Part shown: positions 31,692-40,625 of the stretch, one piece after another
Numbering within the stretch: position 1 is the stretch's first letter
Layout of the letters: each line of letters starts with the position of its first letter
Origin: Pseudomonas moraviensis
GTDB lineage: Bacteria > Pseudomonadota > Gammaproteobacteria > Pseudomonadales > Pseudomonadaceae
Direction of reading: 5' to 3'
Length of the DNA stretch: 64,000 bases
NCBI RefSeq assembly: GCF_900105805.1
Contig: NZ_LT629788.1
Coordinates: forward strand, 186,001-250,000
Notes under the pieces: model-generated
Databases searched by the model: none
Seen by the model: the letters and a program-made list of their open reading frames with translations, nothing else
What the model was told of the DNA's origin: nothing
Made by a program: the position numbers and the translations under genes

Positions 31692-33593
31692 ATGGGTCAG
31701 GCAAGTAGTCATGCGGCGGGCGCCGAGGGTTCGGCGAGTAGACCGCTGAGCATGCTGGTCGCGGCGGTCGGGGTGGTTTATGGCGACATCGGCACGAGCC
31801 CGTTGTACACCCTCAAGGAAGTGTTTTCCGGTGGTTACGGTGTGCCGGTCAATCACGACGGCGTACTCGGCATTCTGTCGTTGATCTTCTGGTCGCTGAT
31901 CTGGGTGGTCTCGATCAAGTACATGATGTTCGTCCTGCGCGCGGACAACCAGGGTGAGGGCGGCATCATGGCCCTCACCGCACTGGCACGGCGGGCAGCG
32001 GCGGGGCGCAAGCGCCTGCGCACGCTGCTGGTAGTCTGCGGGCTGATCGGCGCGGCGCTGTTCTACGGCGACAGCATGATCACCCCGGCGATCTCGGTGT
32101 TATCAGCGATCGAAGGCCTCGGCCTGGCGTTCGACGGCATTGATCACTGGGTGGTGCCGCTGTCGCTGGTGGTGCTGGTCGCGCTGTTTCTGATCCAGCG
32201 CCACGGTACCGCGCGGATCGGCATCCTGTTCGGGCCGATCATGGTCACCTGGTTTGTCGTCCTCGGCGCCCTCGGCGTGTACGGCATCAGCCATACCCCG
32301 GAAGTGCTGCACGCGATCAATCCGATGTGGGCGGTGAATTTCTTCATCGTGCATCCGGGCATGGGCGTGGCGATTCTCGGCGCCGTGGTGCTGGCGCTGA
32401 CCGGCGCCGAAGCGCTGTACGCCGACATGGGCCACTTCGGCCGCAAGCCGATCGCTCGCGCCTGGTTCTTGCTGGTGCTGCCGGCGCTGGTGCTGAATTA
32501 CTTTGGCCAGGGTGCGTTGCTGCTGGAAAATCCTGACGCCGCGCGCAACCCGTTCTATCTGCTGGCACCGAGCTGGGCGCTGATTCCGCTGGTCGGCCTG
32601 TCGACACTGGCCACGGTGATCGCCTCGCAAGCGGTGATTTCCGGCGCTTTCTCCCTGACCCGTCAGGCGATCCAGCTCGGCTACATCCCGCGCATGTACA
32701 TCCAGCACACCTCCAGCGACGAGCAGGGCCAGATCTACATCGGCGCGGTGAACTGGGCGCTGATGGTCGGCGTGGTACTGCTGGTGATCGGCTTCGAATC
32801 CTCTGGCGCACTGGCCTCGGCTTATGGCGTGGCGGTGACCGGCACCATGCTGATGACCACCATTCTGGTGTCGGCGGTCATGCTGCTGCTGTGGAAATGG
32901 CCACCGATTCTTGCGGTACCGGTGCTGCTTGGCTTCCTGCTGGTGGACGGCCTGTACTTCGCCGCCAACGTGCCGAAGATCGTTCAGGGCGGCGCCTTCC
33001 CGGTGATCGCCGGCATCGCCCTGTTCGTGCTGATGACCACTTGGAAGCGTGGCAAACAACTGCTGGTCGAACGCCTCGACGAAGGTGCGCTGCCGCTGCC
33101 GATCTTCATCAGCAGCATCCGCGTACAACCCCCGCATCGCGTACAGGGCACGGCGGTGTTCCTCACTGCCCGCTCCGATGCCGTGCCGCACGCGCTGTTG
33201 CACAACCTGCTGCATAACCAGGTGCTGCATGAGCAAGTGGTGTTGCTGACGGTGGTCTACGAAGACATCCCGCGTGTGCCGCCATCCCGTCGCTTCGAAG
33301 TCGAAGCGCACGGGGAGGGCTTCTTCCGGGTGATTCTGCACTTTGGTTTCACCGACGAGCCGGACGTGCCACAGGCGTTGAAACTGTGCCACCTCGAAGA
33401 CCTCGACTTCAGCCCGATGCGTACCACTTACTTCCTCAGTCGCGAGACGGTGATCGCCTCGAAACTCGAGGGCATGGCGCGTTGGCGTGAGGCGTTGTTT
33501 GCGTTCATGTTGAAGAATGCCAATGGCAATCTGCGGTTCTTTAATTTGCCGTTGAACCGGGTGATTGAGTTGGGAACGCAGGTGGAGATGTAA
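31692..33593 (+). CDS. kup: Low-affinity potassium transporter Kup
   Basis: This 633-residue membrane protein has about 12 membrane segments and the Kup signatures VVYGDIGTSPLYTLKE near the N-terminus and GDSMITPAISVLSAIEGL. It imports potassium with protons. The last 130 residues form the cytosolic C-terminal domain, ending RVIELGTQVEM. AGGAG precedes the ATG, and 289 bases upstream of it carry no gene and should hold the promoter. Confidence 0.97.
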   Translation: MGQASSHAAGAEGSASRPLSMLVAAVGVVYGDIGTSPLYTLKEVFSGGYGVPVNHDGVLGILSLIFWSLIWVVSIKYMMFVLRADNQGEGGIMALTALARRAAAGRKRLRTLLVVCGLIGAALFYGDSMITPAISVLSAIEGLGLAFDGIDHWVVPLSLVVLVALFLIQRHGTARIGILFGPIMVTWFVVLGALGVYGISHTPEVLHAINPMWAVNFFIVHPGMGVAILGAVVLALTGAEALYADMGHFGRKPIARAWFLLVLPALVLNYFGQGALLLENPDAARNPFYLLAPSWALIPLVGLSTLATVIASQAVISGAFSLTRQAIQLGYIPRMYIQHTSSDEQGQIYIGAVNWALMVGVVLLVIGFESSGALASAYGVAVTGTMLMTTILVSAVMLLLWKWPPILAVPVLLGFLLVDGLYFAANVPKIVQGGAFPVIAGIALFVLMTTWKRGKQLLVERLDEGALPLPIFISSIRVQPPHRVQGTAVFLTARSDAVPHALLHNLLHNQVLHEQVVLLTVVYEDIPRVPPSRRFEVEAHGEGFFRVILHFGFTDEPDVPQALKLCHLEDLDFSPMRTTYFLSRETVIASKLEGMARWREALFAFMLKNANGNLRFFNLPLNRVIELGTQVEM

Positions 33594-33607
33594 GCCCCGC
33601 CGCAACT

Positions 33608-33648
33608 CAAAAGCCCCCGGTAGCTTTATGGCTGGCGGGGGCTTTTTT
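33608..33648 (+). terminator. kup terminator
   Basis: Stem AGCCCCCG / CGGGGGCT with a 16-base loop is followed by TTTTTT, 15 bases after the kup stop. Confidence 0.88.
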
Positions 33649-33662
33649 GTGGGCGGCAACTT

Positions 33663-33748
33663 CAGATCAAAAGATCGCAGCCTTCGGCAGCTCCTACAGG
33701 TTTCGCATTCCATGTAGGAGCTGCCGAAGGCTGCGATCTTTTGATCTG
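33663..33748. repeat. REPIN (family B)
   Basis: Inverted arms AGATCGCAGCCTTCGGCAGC and GCTGCCGAAGGCTGCGATCT, bounded by TCAAA/TTTGA, with a spacer of about 20 bases. A second copy is at 40541. Confidence 0.95.
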
Positions 33749-33755
33749 CAAACCT

Positions 33756-34082
33756 CTACAAGCTTTCAGGCATCTCTGATTCAGACTCGGTCTTCGTACG
33801 CGCAGGTCGTGGCATCAACGCCTGAATTACATCATCAATCAAGGCTTTGCCCATCACTGTCAGGTAATGCGCGGCCCAGGCATGGCGGTCGGTGTTTTTG
33901 GCGTAAGCCGCGTCTTCGGCGAAGGATTTGGCGAGGGATAGCAGGTCGGAGGATTGGGACAAGGCATCAATGATCGGGATGCCGGAGCGGACGTTGAAGA
34001 ACGCTTGATCCGAGTTGTAGAGGAAAGGGGTGAAGCCGATGGTTTTAGCGTTTGCAAGTCCGTGCAGATCAGTTTCGGTCAT
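33756..34082 (-). CDS. DUF3077/DUF6124-like small protein
   Basis: The 108-residue protein reads FNVRSGIPIIDALSQSSDLLSLAKSFAEDAA in the middle, a pattern of the Pseudomonas-specific DUF3077/DUF6124 group of small proteins, then a helix (AWAAHYLTVMGKALIDDVIQAL). The C-terminal tail is acidic (TESESEMPE). Its function is unknown. Families of this kind often occur in several copies per Pseudomonas genome. Confidence 0.75.
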   Translation of the reverse strand: MTETDLHGLANAKTIGFTPFLYNSDQAFFNVRSGIPIIDALSQSSDLLSLAKSFAEDAAYAKNTDRHAWAAHYLTVMGKALIDDVIQALMPRPARTKTESESEMPESL

Positions 34083-34430
34083 CGTGTTACTCCTTAGTTC
34101 GAAGCGCCGCGACTTTCGTTACCACGCGAAAGGGAGGCAACTGTACGCAGGGTGGTAAACCGGGAACCAAGGAAACCGGCACGCCCAAAAGCGTCCCACG
34201 CACAGCCGCCATAACTTGAGGAGCGCGCTGTTGCGATGGTTTCTCCGGGTTACCACACCCGATCGCTGAATGGGTCAGCGACGTCCGGAGAGTATCCCGT
34301 CAAAAAACAGCGCAATAGAGCGGCAAAGCGCCCGAACACGAGTTTCGGAGTTTGCCTACAAGGTCTGTGGGCGTCATCTGATATTGCGAGACCAGACGTA
34401 AACGAAACTAAACGTCGGACACTTGTTTCC
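34083..34430. other. Intergenic stretch with an unsupported small frame and a structured look
   Basis: This stretch of 348 bases upstream of the DUF3077-like gene shows no convincing gene. A 66-codon frame on the plus strand (34236-34436, start MVSPGYHTRSLNG, end KRRTLVSL) has GAGGAG 12 bases before its ATG. It runs into the adjacent REPIN, and I recognise no family. A small RNA or a leader of the divergent gene is equally possible. Confidence 0.35.
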
Positions 34431-34522
34431 CTGTAGGAGTGAGCCTGCTCGCGATAGCGGTGTGTCAGTTGGCAAATAGGTGGCTGACACTCCGCTATCG
34501 CGAGCAGGCTCACTCCTACAGG
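34431..34522. repeat. REPIN (family A)
   Basis: Inverted arms CTGTAGGAGTGAGCCTGCTC / GAGCAGGCTCACTCCTACAG with GCGATAGCGGTG / CTCCGCTATCGC inner parts, downstream of the acvB terminator. Confidence 0.95.
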
Positions 34523-34545
34523 GGATTGGGGTGATCCATGCAAAT

Positions 34546-34587
34546 GTAAAAAGCCCCCGCTATTGTGAGATGGCGGGGGCTTTTGTA
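34546..34587. terminator. Terminator downstream of acvB
   Basis: Stem AAGCCCCCGC / GCGGGGGCTT with a 12-base loop, with a T run (read as AAAAAG on the plus strand) in the minus direction. Confidence 0.85.
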
Positions 34588-34601
34588 GTCGGCGGCTCAG
34601 A

Positions 34602-35897
34602 TCACTCTTCGGCGACCGAATCCTTGCTCTGGCGCTTCTGAATCAGCTCCACCAGACGCTTGGCCAGCGCCGGGTAGTTTTCATCAAAGTGATGTCCGCC
34701 GGGCAGTTTCACCGGTTCGCCAACGGCAGTCTTGTCGGTGCAGCCACTCTCATCCGTCTCTTCTTCACCATAGATGCACACAACCTTCGCCGCTGGCAAT
34801 TTGGCCATTTCTGGCCCGGTGGCGGCTTCTTTGCCGGCGTTGCCGAGCCAGCCTTCGACTTCGATTTCGAAGCTGCCGGTGCGGGCGAAGGCGAGCAGGA
34901 TGATCGCGTCGACGCGCTGCTGTTCGTTCTCTGGCAGGCGGTTGTAGATCGCTGGCAGGACGTCCGCGCCGAACGAGTAGCCGGTGAGGATGAAGCGCTT
35001 GGTGCCCCATTTCTGCCGGTAGTGCTGCATCAGTTCGGTGAGGTCGAGGGCGCTTTGTTCCGGGCTCTTGTGCTGCCAGTAGTAGCGCAGGGTGTCGATG
35101 CCGACCACCGGGTAGCCGATCTTGGCCATTTCCCCGGCGACGTCGCGGTCGAGGTCGCGCCAGCCGCCGTCACCGGAAAGGAACAGGGTCACGGTGTCGT
35201 TGGCCTGACCGGCCGGAACTTCCACGACCGGGATCGCCAGGCCGCCGTTGGCCTTGTCGCCGCCGACGAGGATTTTGCGCAGTTCGTTGTTCAGCACTTG
35301 CGGCAGGTTGATGTCGTAGTCGCTGATGCTGGTTTCGGCGTTCGGCTGATCGCGGACGAAACCTGCGCTGGCGTCGTCCGGGTTGTCGTTCCACGCCACC
35401 AGCCAGTGGCCGTGGGCGGCGGATTTTGGCAGCAGGTGGGTGCAGCCGGGCTTTTCCAGGGCCAGATCGACGGAGATGGCCTGGGCCTTGTCGTCTTTCT
35501 GTTCCGCCAGCCAGCGCCATGCCAGCACAGCGCCCGGGCCGATGCCGCTGACCAGGGTGGCCGGGCCGTTCAGTTCACGCAGGCCCGCTTGCAGTGCGCG
35601 GCTTTGCAGCAGGCAGTCCTTGGGCAGAATCACCTGAACGATCTGCGCCGAAGCGCTGCGGCTGAGGGTGGTCAGTTGTTTCTCGGAGAGCTTCTGTTCG
35701 TCGGTGACAGCCACCAACACCTGAGCCTTCGGCTTGCTGCCCGGAATCACCCGGGTCATGGCCGCGCCATCGGCGGGTTTGAGCTGTTCGACGGTCGGTT
35801 CCGGTGCCGGGCGTTTCAGGTACCAGTAACCGCCGCCGGCAATCACGGCCAGCACAATCAGTGCGGCCAGGATGTACTTCAGGGAGCGTTGAATCAT
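34602..35897 (-). CDS. AcvB/VirJ family protein, probable aminoacyl-phosphatidylglycerol hydrolase
   Basis: This 431-residue protein has an N-terminal membrane anchor (YILAALIVLAVIAGGGYWYL) and periplasmic AcvB/VirJ-type alpha/beta-hydrolase parts. The nucleophile elbow GYSFGADVLP and the oxyanion region FLSGDGGWRDLD are in order, and GGHHFDENY near the end would supply the His. The P. aeruginosa orthologue (PA0919) hydrolyses alanyl-phosphatidylglycerol. Its ATG overlaps the mprF stop (ATGA), so lipid synthesis and hydrolysis are coupled in one operon. Confidence 0.9.
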   Translation of the reverse strand: MIQRSLKYILAALIVLAVIAGGGYWYLKRPAPEPTVEQLKPADGAAMTRVIPGSKPKAQVLVAVTDEQKLSEKQLTTLSRSASAQIVQVILPKDCLLQSRALQAGLRELNGPATLVSGIGPGAVLAWRWLAEQKDDKAQAISVDLALEKPGCTHLLPKSAAHGHWLVAWNDNPDDASAGFVRDQPNAETSISDYDINLPQVLNNELRKILVGGDKANGGLAIPVVEVPAGQANDTVTLFLSGDGGWRDLDRDVAGEMAKIGYPVVGIDTLRYYWQHKSPEQSALDLTELMQHYRQKWGTKRFILTGYSFGADVLPAIYNRLPENEQQRVDAIILLAFARTGSFEIEVEGWLGNAGKEAATGPEMAKLPAAKVVCIYGEEETDESGCTDKTAVGEPVKLPGGHHFDENYPALAKRLVELIQKRQSKDSVAEE

Positions 35898-38536
35898 CAG
35901 CGTTTCACCAATCCAGTCAAGCCGCCCGCGATCAGGGCGGCAGTGTCGGCCAGCGCCACGAGCGGATCGAGTCCGGCGGGCACGGCCATATAACGGGGTT
36001 CCCAGTCAGGCTGGAACTTGTCTTTGAAGCGGCGCAAGCCTTGGAAGTTGTACAGCTGCTCACCACGGCGGAAAACCATCGAGCCCAGACGCTGGGTCAG
36101 TGGCGCACCACGGCGGGGTTGCAACCCCGACAACGGCACCATGCCCAGGCTGAAGCGCGCGTATCCGTGACTCTTATAGTGTTGAATCAGGCCGACCATC
36201 ATGAATTCCATGGTCAGCTTCGGCGCTTCCGGGTGCGCGCGCATCAGGTCGAGACTGGCCAGATCGTGGCTGTAAGTCTCAAGCAGATTGGCGAACGCCA
36301 CCGGACGGCCTTCGAAGCGAATCACCGCGATGCGGAAATGCTTCAGGTAATCGTCGCTGAAACGGCCGAGGGAGAAGCCTTTCTCGCGCACGTTCTTGCC
36401 GGTCAGCCAGGCATCGGAAATGACCTTCAGCTCATCCATCGGCGCCTGGCCCGGCTCATGGATTTCCAGCGACAGACCGTCGCGGGTGCCACGGTTCCAG
36501 GTGTAGCGCAGGTCTTTCATCTCCTTGCCCTTGGCTTCCAGATCGAAGCGCCGCAGATCGACCCGGGCTTCTTCGCCGAGTTTGATCGCGGTCAGGCCGA
36601 TGTCCATGTAGTACGGCAGATTTTCCGCACGTACCTGATAGAACACGGGGCGGGTGTGGTGGATGTCGCAGAGGTCGCGGAACTGCCAGATCATTTCCGC
36701 GCGTTGCTGGCTCGGCCCGATCGGGTCGTACAGCGCCACCAGACTGCGGCCACGCCGGGCGTACATCAGAAACGCCTCGTCGTTGGGATGAAACAGCAGT
36801 GCCTTGTCACCGGTCAGTGCGAGGCCGCCATCGGGTTGCGACGAGGCCATGAGGATTTTCGCTGCGCGGTCGAGTTCGTCCGGCGTCGGCAAATGAATCA
36901 CCGGGCGTGCGGTGCGCAGCAGCCAGGTCAGGGAGATGATCACCAGCAACACCGCCGCGCCGAGCAGCGAGCGCAGGCCGCGGGGCGCATCAGCGTCGAG
37001 GGTGAACTGCCACCATAGTTGATGGCTGTAGGGCACGTCCTGATAGGCGAACAGCAGCAACCAGGCCGAAGCGCCCAGCACGCACAGGCTGGCGACCAGA
37101 TACAGCGGCGAGAACGGCAGCTCGGTCAAACGGCTCGGGCGGTAGAAGGAGCGGCGGAACACACCCAGCAGTGCCGCCGTCAGTGTCATCAGCGTGGCTT
37201 CTTCCCAATCGAAGCCTTTGAGCAGCGAAAGCAGGGCGCCGACCAGCAGCAGAATGGTAGTCAGCATCCACGCCGCCGACAGGCGCCGACGCAGGCCTTG
37301 GGCGAGCAACAGGCACAAAACGCCAATCAGGCTGGCGCCGAAGTGAGAGGCGTCGACCAGTCGATGCGGGATCAGAAAACCGATGTGCTCCAGGCGCGTG
37401 TCGATTTCCGGGGTTGCGCCGGAAAACAGCAGCACCACGCCCGACAGGAACACCAGCACCGCCAGAATCGGCGCCGCCAGACCGGACGCGGCGCGCATGG
37501 TCTGGGTCTGAAACAGGCGCTGGCCTTCGTTGATCAGCAGCAACACGCAGGCGACCAGCAGCGGCAACACCACGTAGATCAGGCGATAGAGCAGCAGGGC
37601 AGCGGCCAGCGGTGCGGCGCCGAGCTTATCGGCAAACGCGGCAAGCAGAATCGCTTCGAACACGCCAACGCCGCCCGGCACATGACTGAGCACGCCCGCG
37701 GCCAGCGCCAACAGGTAGACCAGCAGGAATGGCGCAAACGGTGGCGCTTCCGGCAGCAGCAAATACAGAACGGTGGCAGCAGCCGCGACGTCGAGAGCGG
37801 TGATCAGCAGTTGCAGAAGGGTCAGGCGTCGACCCGGTAGACGCAAGGTGCGCCGACCGGCGCGAACCAGCAGATTGTCGGGGTAGGGTTGTTCCGGCAG
37901 ACGACGGCGATAGATGCCTATCGCCAACACTGCACCGAGGATCAGTACGGCGGCGGCGACCGAACCAAGCAAGACTTCGGACAGTCCCAGCGCTTGCGAG
38001 GCAGCGGGCAAATTGCTCAACGTTGCCAGCGCAGCCAGCGGCGGCAATGCGCAGCCCAGCGAGAGGCTGGCGAACAGCGTCATGTGCGCAACTTCTGACG
38101 CACCGACACCCAACCGCGCATATAAACGATAACGAACCGAGCCGCCGGACAGCAGCGACAGGCCAATCGCATTGCCGATGGCAAACGCGGTGAAGCCGCC
38201 GAGGGCGAGCGTACGCGGCGGCAGCTTCACGCCAGCGTAGCGGCTGGCCGACCATTCATAGCCGAGCAGAATGATGAAACCGATCACGGTCGCGCCGATG
38301 GCGCCGAGCAGGGCCGGTTTCGGTACGTCGAGAATCGAGTCATGCAACGCGTCGAGATCGAGCTCGGCGAGCAGATGGCGGCAGGCAATCAGGGCAATGG
38401 CAAACAGCAGCAACGTCACCGCCAGACCGATCGGCTGACGGTATTTGCTTAACCGATCCAGCCAGCGCAAACGCTGGGGTTTGATCGGTTGTTCTGCTGT
38501 AACGGTGTCTTGTGGATCAGACGAGTTGGCGCGCAT
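35897..38536 (-). CDS. mprF: Aminoacyl-phosphatidylglycerol synthase (MprF family)
   Basis: This 879-residue protein has an N-terminal set of membrane segments (flippase part, residues about 30-520) and a C-terminal cytosolic DUF2156 transferase domain (residues about 555-860), which moves an amino acid from aminoacyl-tRNA to phosphatidylglycerol. Motifs in the latter include HPNDEAFLMYARRGRSLVALYDP and ARFSLGMVPLSGL. In Pseudomonas the amino acid is alanine. This lipid change lowers sensitivity to cationic peptides and acid. ATG 38536 was chosen over the TTG just before it. Confidence 0.95.
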   Translation of the reverse strand: MRANSSDPQDTVTAEQPIKPQRLRWLDRLSKYRQPIGLAVTLLLFAIALIACRHLLAELDLDALHDSILDVPKPALLGAIGATVIGFIILLGYEWSASRYAGVKLPPRTLALGGFTAFAIGNAIGLSLLSGGSVRYRLYARLGVGASEVAHMTLFASLSLGCALPPLAALATLSNLPAASQALGLSEVLLGSVAAAVLILGAVLAIGIYRRRLPEQPYPDNLLVRAGRRTLRLPGRRLTLLQLLITALDVAAAATVLYLLLPEAPPFAPFLLVYLLALAAGVLSHVPGGVGVFEAILLAAFADKLGAAPLAAALLLYRLIYVVLPLLVACVLLLINEGQRLFQTQTMRAASGLAAPILAVLVFLSGVVLLFSGATPEIDTRLEHIGFLIPHRLVDASHFGASLIGVLCLLLAQGLRRRLSAAWMLTTILLLVGALLSLLKGFDWEEATLMTLTAALLGVFRRSFYRPSRLTELPFSPLYLVASLCVLGASAWLLLFAYQDVPYSHQLWWQFTLDADAPRGLRSLLGAAVLLVIISLTWLLRTARPVIHLPTPDELDRAAKILMASSQPDGGLALTGDKALLFHPNDEAFLMYARRGRSLVALYDPIGPSQQRAEMIWQFRDLCDIHHTRPVFYQVRAENLPYYMDIGLTAIKLGEEARVDLRRFDLEAKGKEMKDLRYTWNRGTRDGLSLEIHEPGQAPMDELKVISDAWLTGKNVREKGFSLGRFSDDYLKHFRIAVIRFEGRPVAFANLLETYSHDLASLDLMRAHPEAPKLTMEFMMVGLIQHYKSHGYARFSLGMVPLSGLQPRRGAPLTQRLGSMVFRRGEQLYNFQGLRRFKDKFQPDWEPRYMAVPAGLDPLVALADTAALIAGGLTGLVKR

Positions 38537-38776
38537 CAATCACCTCTTGGATTGTGCGCGACAGGATGGAGGTATCCAGCCAAGTTACCAATCCCTGTAG
38601 AAAAAAATAATCACAAAATACTACGCCTCTCGTCGGGCATCGGCGAGGGCAGTTCCTGGATTGCAGAAAGCCTGTCTGCGACTCAAGCATAGTCGCAACA
38701 CAGCAGTTCTGATGATCCCCAGCGGTTCACTGCACAGTGACAGATCATTGTTGCGAAAGGACTTTTTCGACAGATA

Positions 38777-38809
38777 CAAAAAAGGCCACTCTTTCGAGTA
38801 GCCTTTTTT
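38777..38809. terminator. Terminator of tRNA-fMet copy 1
   Basis: On the minus strand a hairpin (AGGCTACTC with GAGTGGCCT, one mismatch) is followed by TTTTTT, directly after the tRNA 3' end. Confidence 0.8.
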
Positions 38810-38815
38810 GATGTT

Positions 38816-38892
<77 letters not shown>

Positions 38893-39074
38893 TCTGTGTG
38901 GCGGCATTCTACAGGCGAACGGCGAGGTGTCAACCGCTAATCCCCGAATGGGTCAAATAACTGCAAAATCGCGGCAAACGGTCGCAGGCGCGCGTTAAGT
39001 TTCGGAAATCCAAAGAAATCCTGTTCTTCCCCAACCCGTGTTGCACGACGCTGGCTGGACAAAACAGACGCGCA

Positions 39075-39107
39075 CAAAAAAGGCCACTCTTTCGAGTAGC
39101 CTTTTTC
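39075..39107. terminator. Terminator of tRNA-fMet copy 2
   Basis: This is the same hairpin as after copy 1 (AGGCTACTC / GAGTGGCCT with flanking A/T runs), directly after the tRNA 3' end on the minus strand. Confidence 0.8.
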
Positions 39108-39113
39108 GATGTT

Positions 39114-39190
<77 letters not shown>

Positions 39191-39404
39191 TCTGTGTGGC
39201 GGCATTCTACAGAGGTTCGCGAGTGTGTCAACCTTCGATCTGGATAAATCTGTTGAGGTTCAAGCGCTTAGGATCTTTTCGGGATCCGGTGATCGGCACG
39301 CAGGGCAGGCCGCGCAAGGCTTTCAGCTCTATTGGTCGGCGATCCTTGATTGAGAAAATAAATTCGTCGGAAATATCCTACGGTCGGAAAAGAACATTCA
39401 ACCA

Positions 39405-39420
39405 CTGGTGCTATATACAG
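39405..39420 (+). promoter_or_regulatory. LexA (SOS) box upstream of dinB
   Basis: CTGGTGCTATATACAG has the CTG-N10-CAG form and lies 50 bases before the dinB ATG. Confidence 0.9.
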
Positions 39421-39469
39421 GTGCCAATGAGATACTGCCGCTCCGGCTTGCCACGTTGCTTTTTCCGAC

Positions 39470-40531
39470 ATGACCCAGCGAAAAATCATCCACATCGACT
39501 GTGACTGTTTCTACGCCGCCATCGAGATGCGCGACGACCCGCGTCTGGCCGGCAAGCCACTGGCGGTGGGTGGTTCGGCGGACCGGCGTGGGGTGATCGC
39601 CACCTGCAACTATGAAGCGCGCGCCTATGGTGTGCGCTCGGCAATGGCCTCCGGGCATGCGTTGAAGCTGTGCCCGGACCTGACCATCGTCAAGCCGCGC
39701 ATGGACGCTTATCGGGAAGCGTCGAAGGAAATTCATACGATCTTCGCCGACTACACCGACCTGATCGAGCCGCTGTCGCTGGACGAGGCTTACCTGGATG
39801 TGTCCGACAGCGCGCATTTCGGCGGCAGCGCCACGCGCATCGCTCAGGACATCCGCCGCCGGGTTTCCAATCAACTGCACATCACCGTTTCCGCTGGCGT
39901 CGCGCCGAACAAGTTTCTGGCGAAGATCGCCAGCGACTGGAAGAAACCCAACGGCTTGTTCGTGATCACCCCGGATCAGGTCGAGGATTTCGTCAGCGGT
40001 CTGCCCGTGAGCAAGCTGCACGGTGTTGGCAAGGTCACTGCCGACAAGCTCGGCAAGCTCGGCATCGTCGACTGCCAGCACTTGCGCGAATGGGGCAGGC
40101 TGGCGCTGGTGCGCGAATTCGGCAGTTTTGGCGAGCGATTGTGGAATCTCGCCCGTGGGATCGATGACCGCCTGGTGCACAACGACAGTCGGCGTCAGTC
40201 GATCAGTGTGGAAAACACCTACGATGTTGATCTTCCGGATTTGCGCGCCTGCCTCGACAAATTGCCCGAGCTGCTCGACACCCTGAAAAACCGCATGGCG
40301 CGGATCGACAGCAGTTACCGACCGGGCAAGCCGTTCGTCAAAGTCAAATTTCATGACTTTACCCAGACCACACTGGAACAGGCCGGGGCAGGGCGGGACC
40401 TGGGCAGTTATCAGTTGCTGCTGACGCAGGCGTTCAATCGCGGCGGCAAGCCGGTGCGGTTGTTGGGAGTGGGGGTGAGGCTGGAGGATTTGCGCGGCGG
40501 GTTTGAGCAGATGGAGTTGTTTGAGCGGTAG
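39470..40531 (+). CDS. dinB: DNA polymerase IV
   Basis: The 353-residue Y-family polymerase copies past damaged bases. It contains the catalytic IHIDCDCFYAAIEMRDDP (metal-binding Asp near residue 8) and SLDEAYLDV (Asp-Glu pair), the ISVSAGVAPNKFLAKIASDWKKPNG block, GVGKVTADKL and a little-finger domain ending GFEQMELFER. A LexA box upstream shows SOS control. Confidence 0.97.
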   Translation: MTQRKIIHIDCDCFYAAIEMRDDPRLAGKPLAVGGSADRRGVIATCNYEARAYGVRSAMASGHALKLCPDLTIVKPRMDAYREASKEIHTIFADYTDLIEPLSLDEAYLDVSDSAHFGGSATRIAQDIRRRVSNQLHITVSAGVAPNKFLAKIASDWKKPNGLFVITPDQVEDFVSGLPVSKLHGVGKVTADKLGKLGIVDCQHLREWGRLALVREFGSFGERLWNLARGIDDRLVHNDSRRQSISVENTYDVDLPDLRACLDKLPELLDTLKNRMARIDSSYRPGKPFVKVKFHDFTQTTLEQAGAGRDLGSYQLLLTQAFNRGGKPVRLLGVGVRLEDLRGGFEQMELFER

Positions 40532-40540
40532 ATCGTCAAA

Positions 40541-40619
40541 GCAAAAGATCGCAGCCTTCGGCAGCTCCTACACCGGGATGGTGTACACCCTGTAGGAGCT
40601 GCCGAAGGCTGCGATCTTT
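40541..40619. repeat. REPIN (family B)
   Basis: Inverted arms AAGATCGCAGCCTTCGGCAG and CTGCCGAAGGCTGCGATCTT, with a spacer of about 20 bases that contains GGTGTACACC. It lies between the convergent dinB and lipoprotein genes. Confidence 0.95.
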
Positions 40620-40625
40620 CAAGGC

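Noticed and set aside
32103..33713. Open frame of 536 codons on the minus strand
   Set aside because: It is antisense to kup and shows no motif, with a His/Gln/Arg-rich composition.
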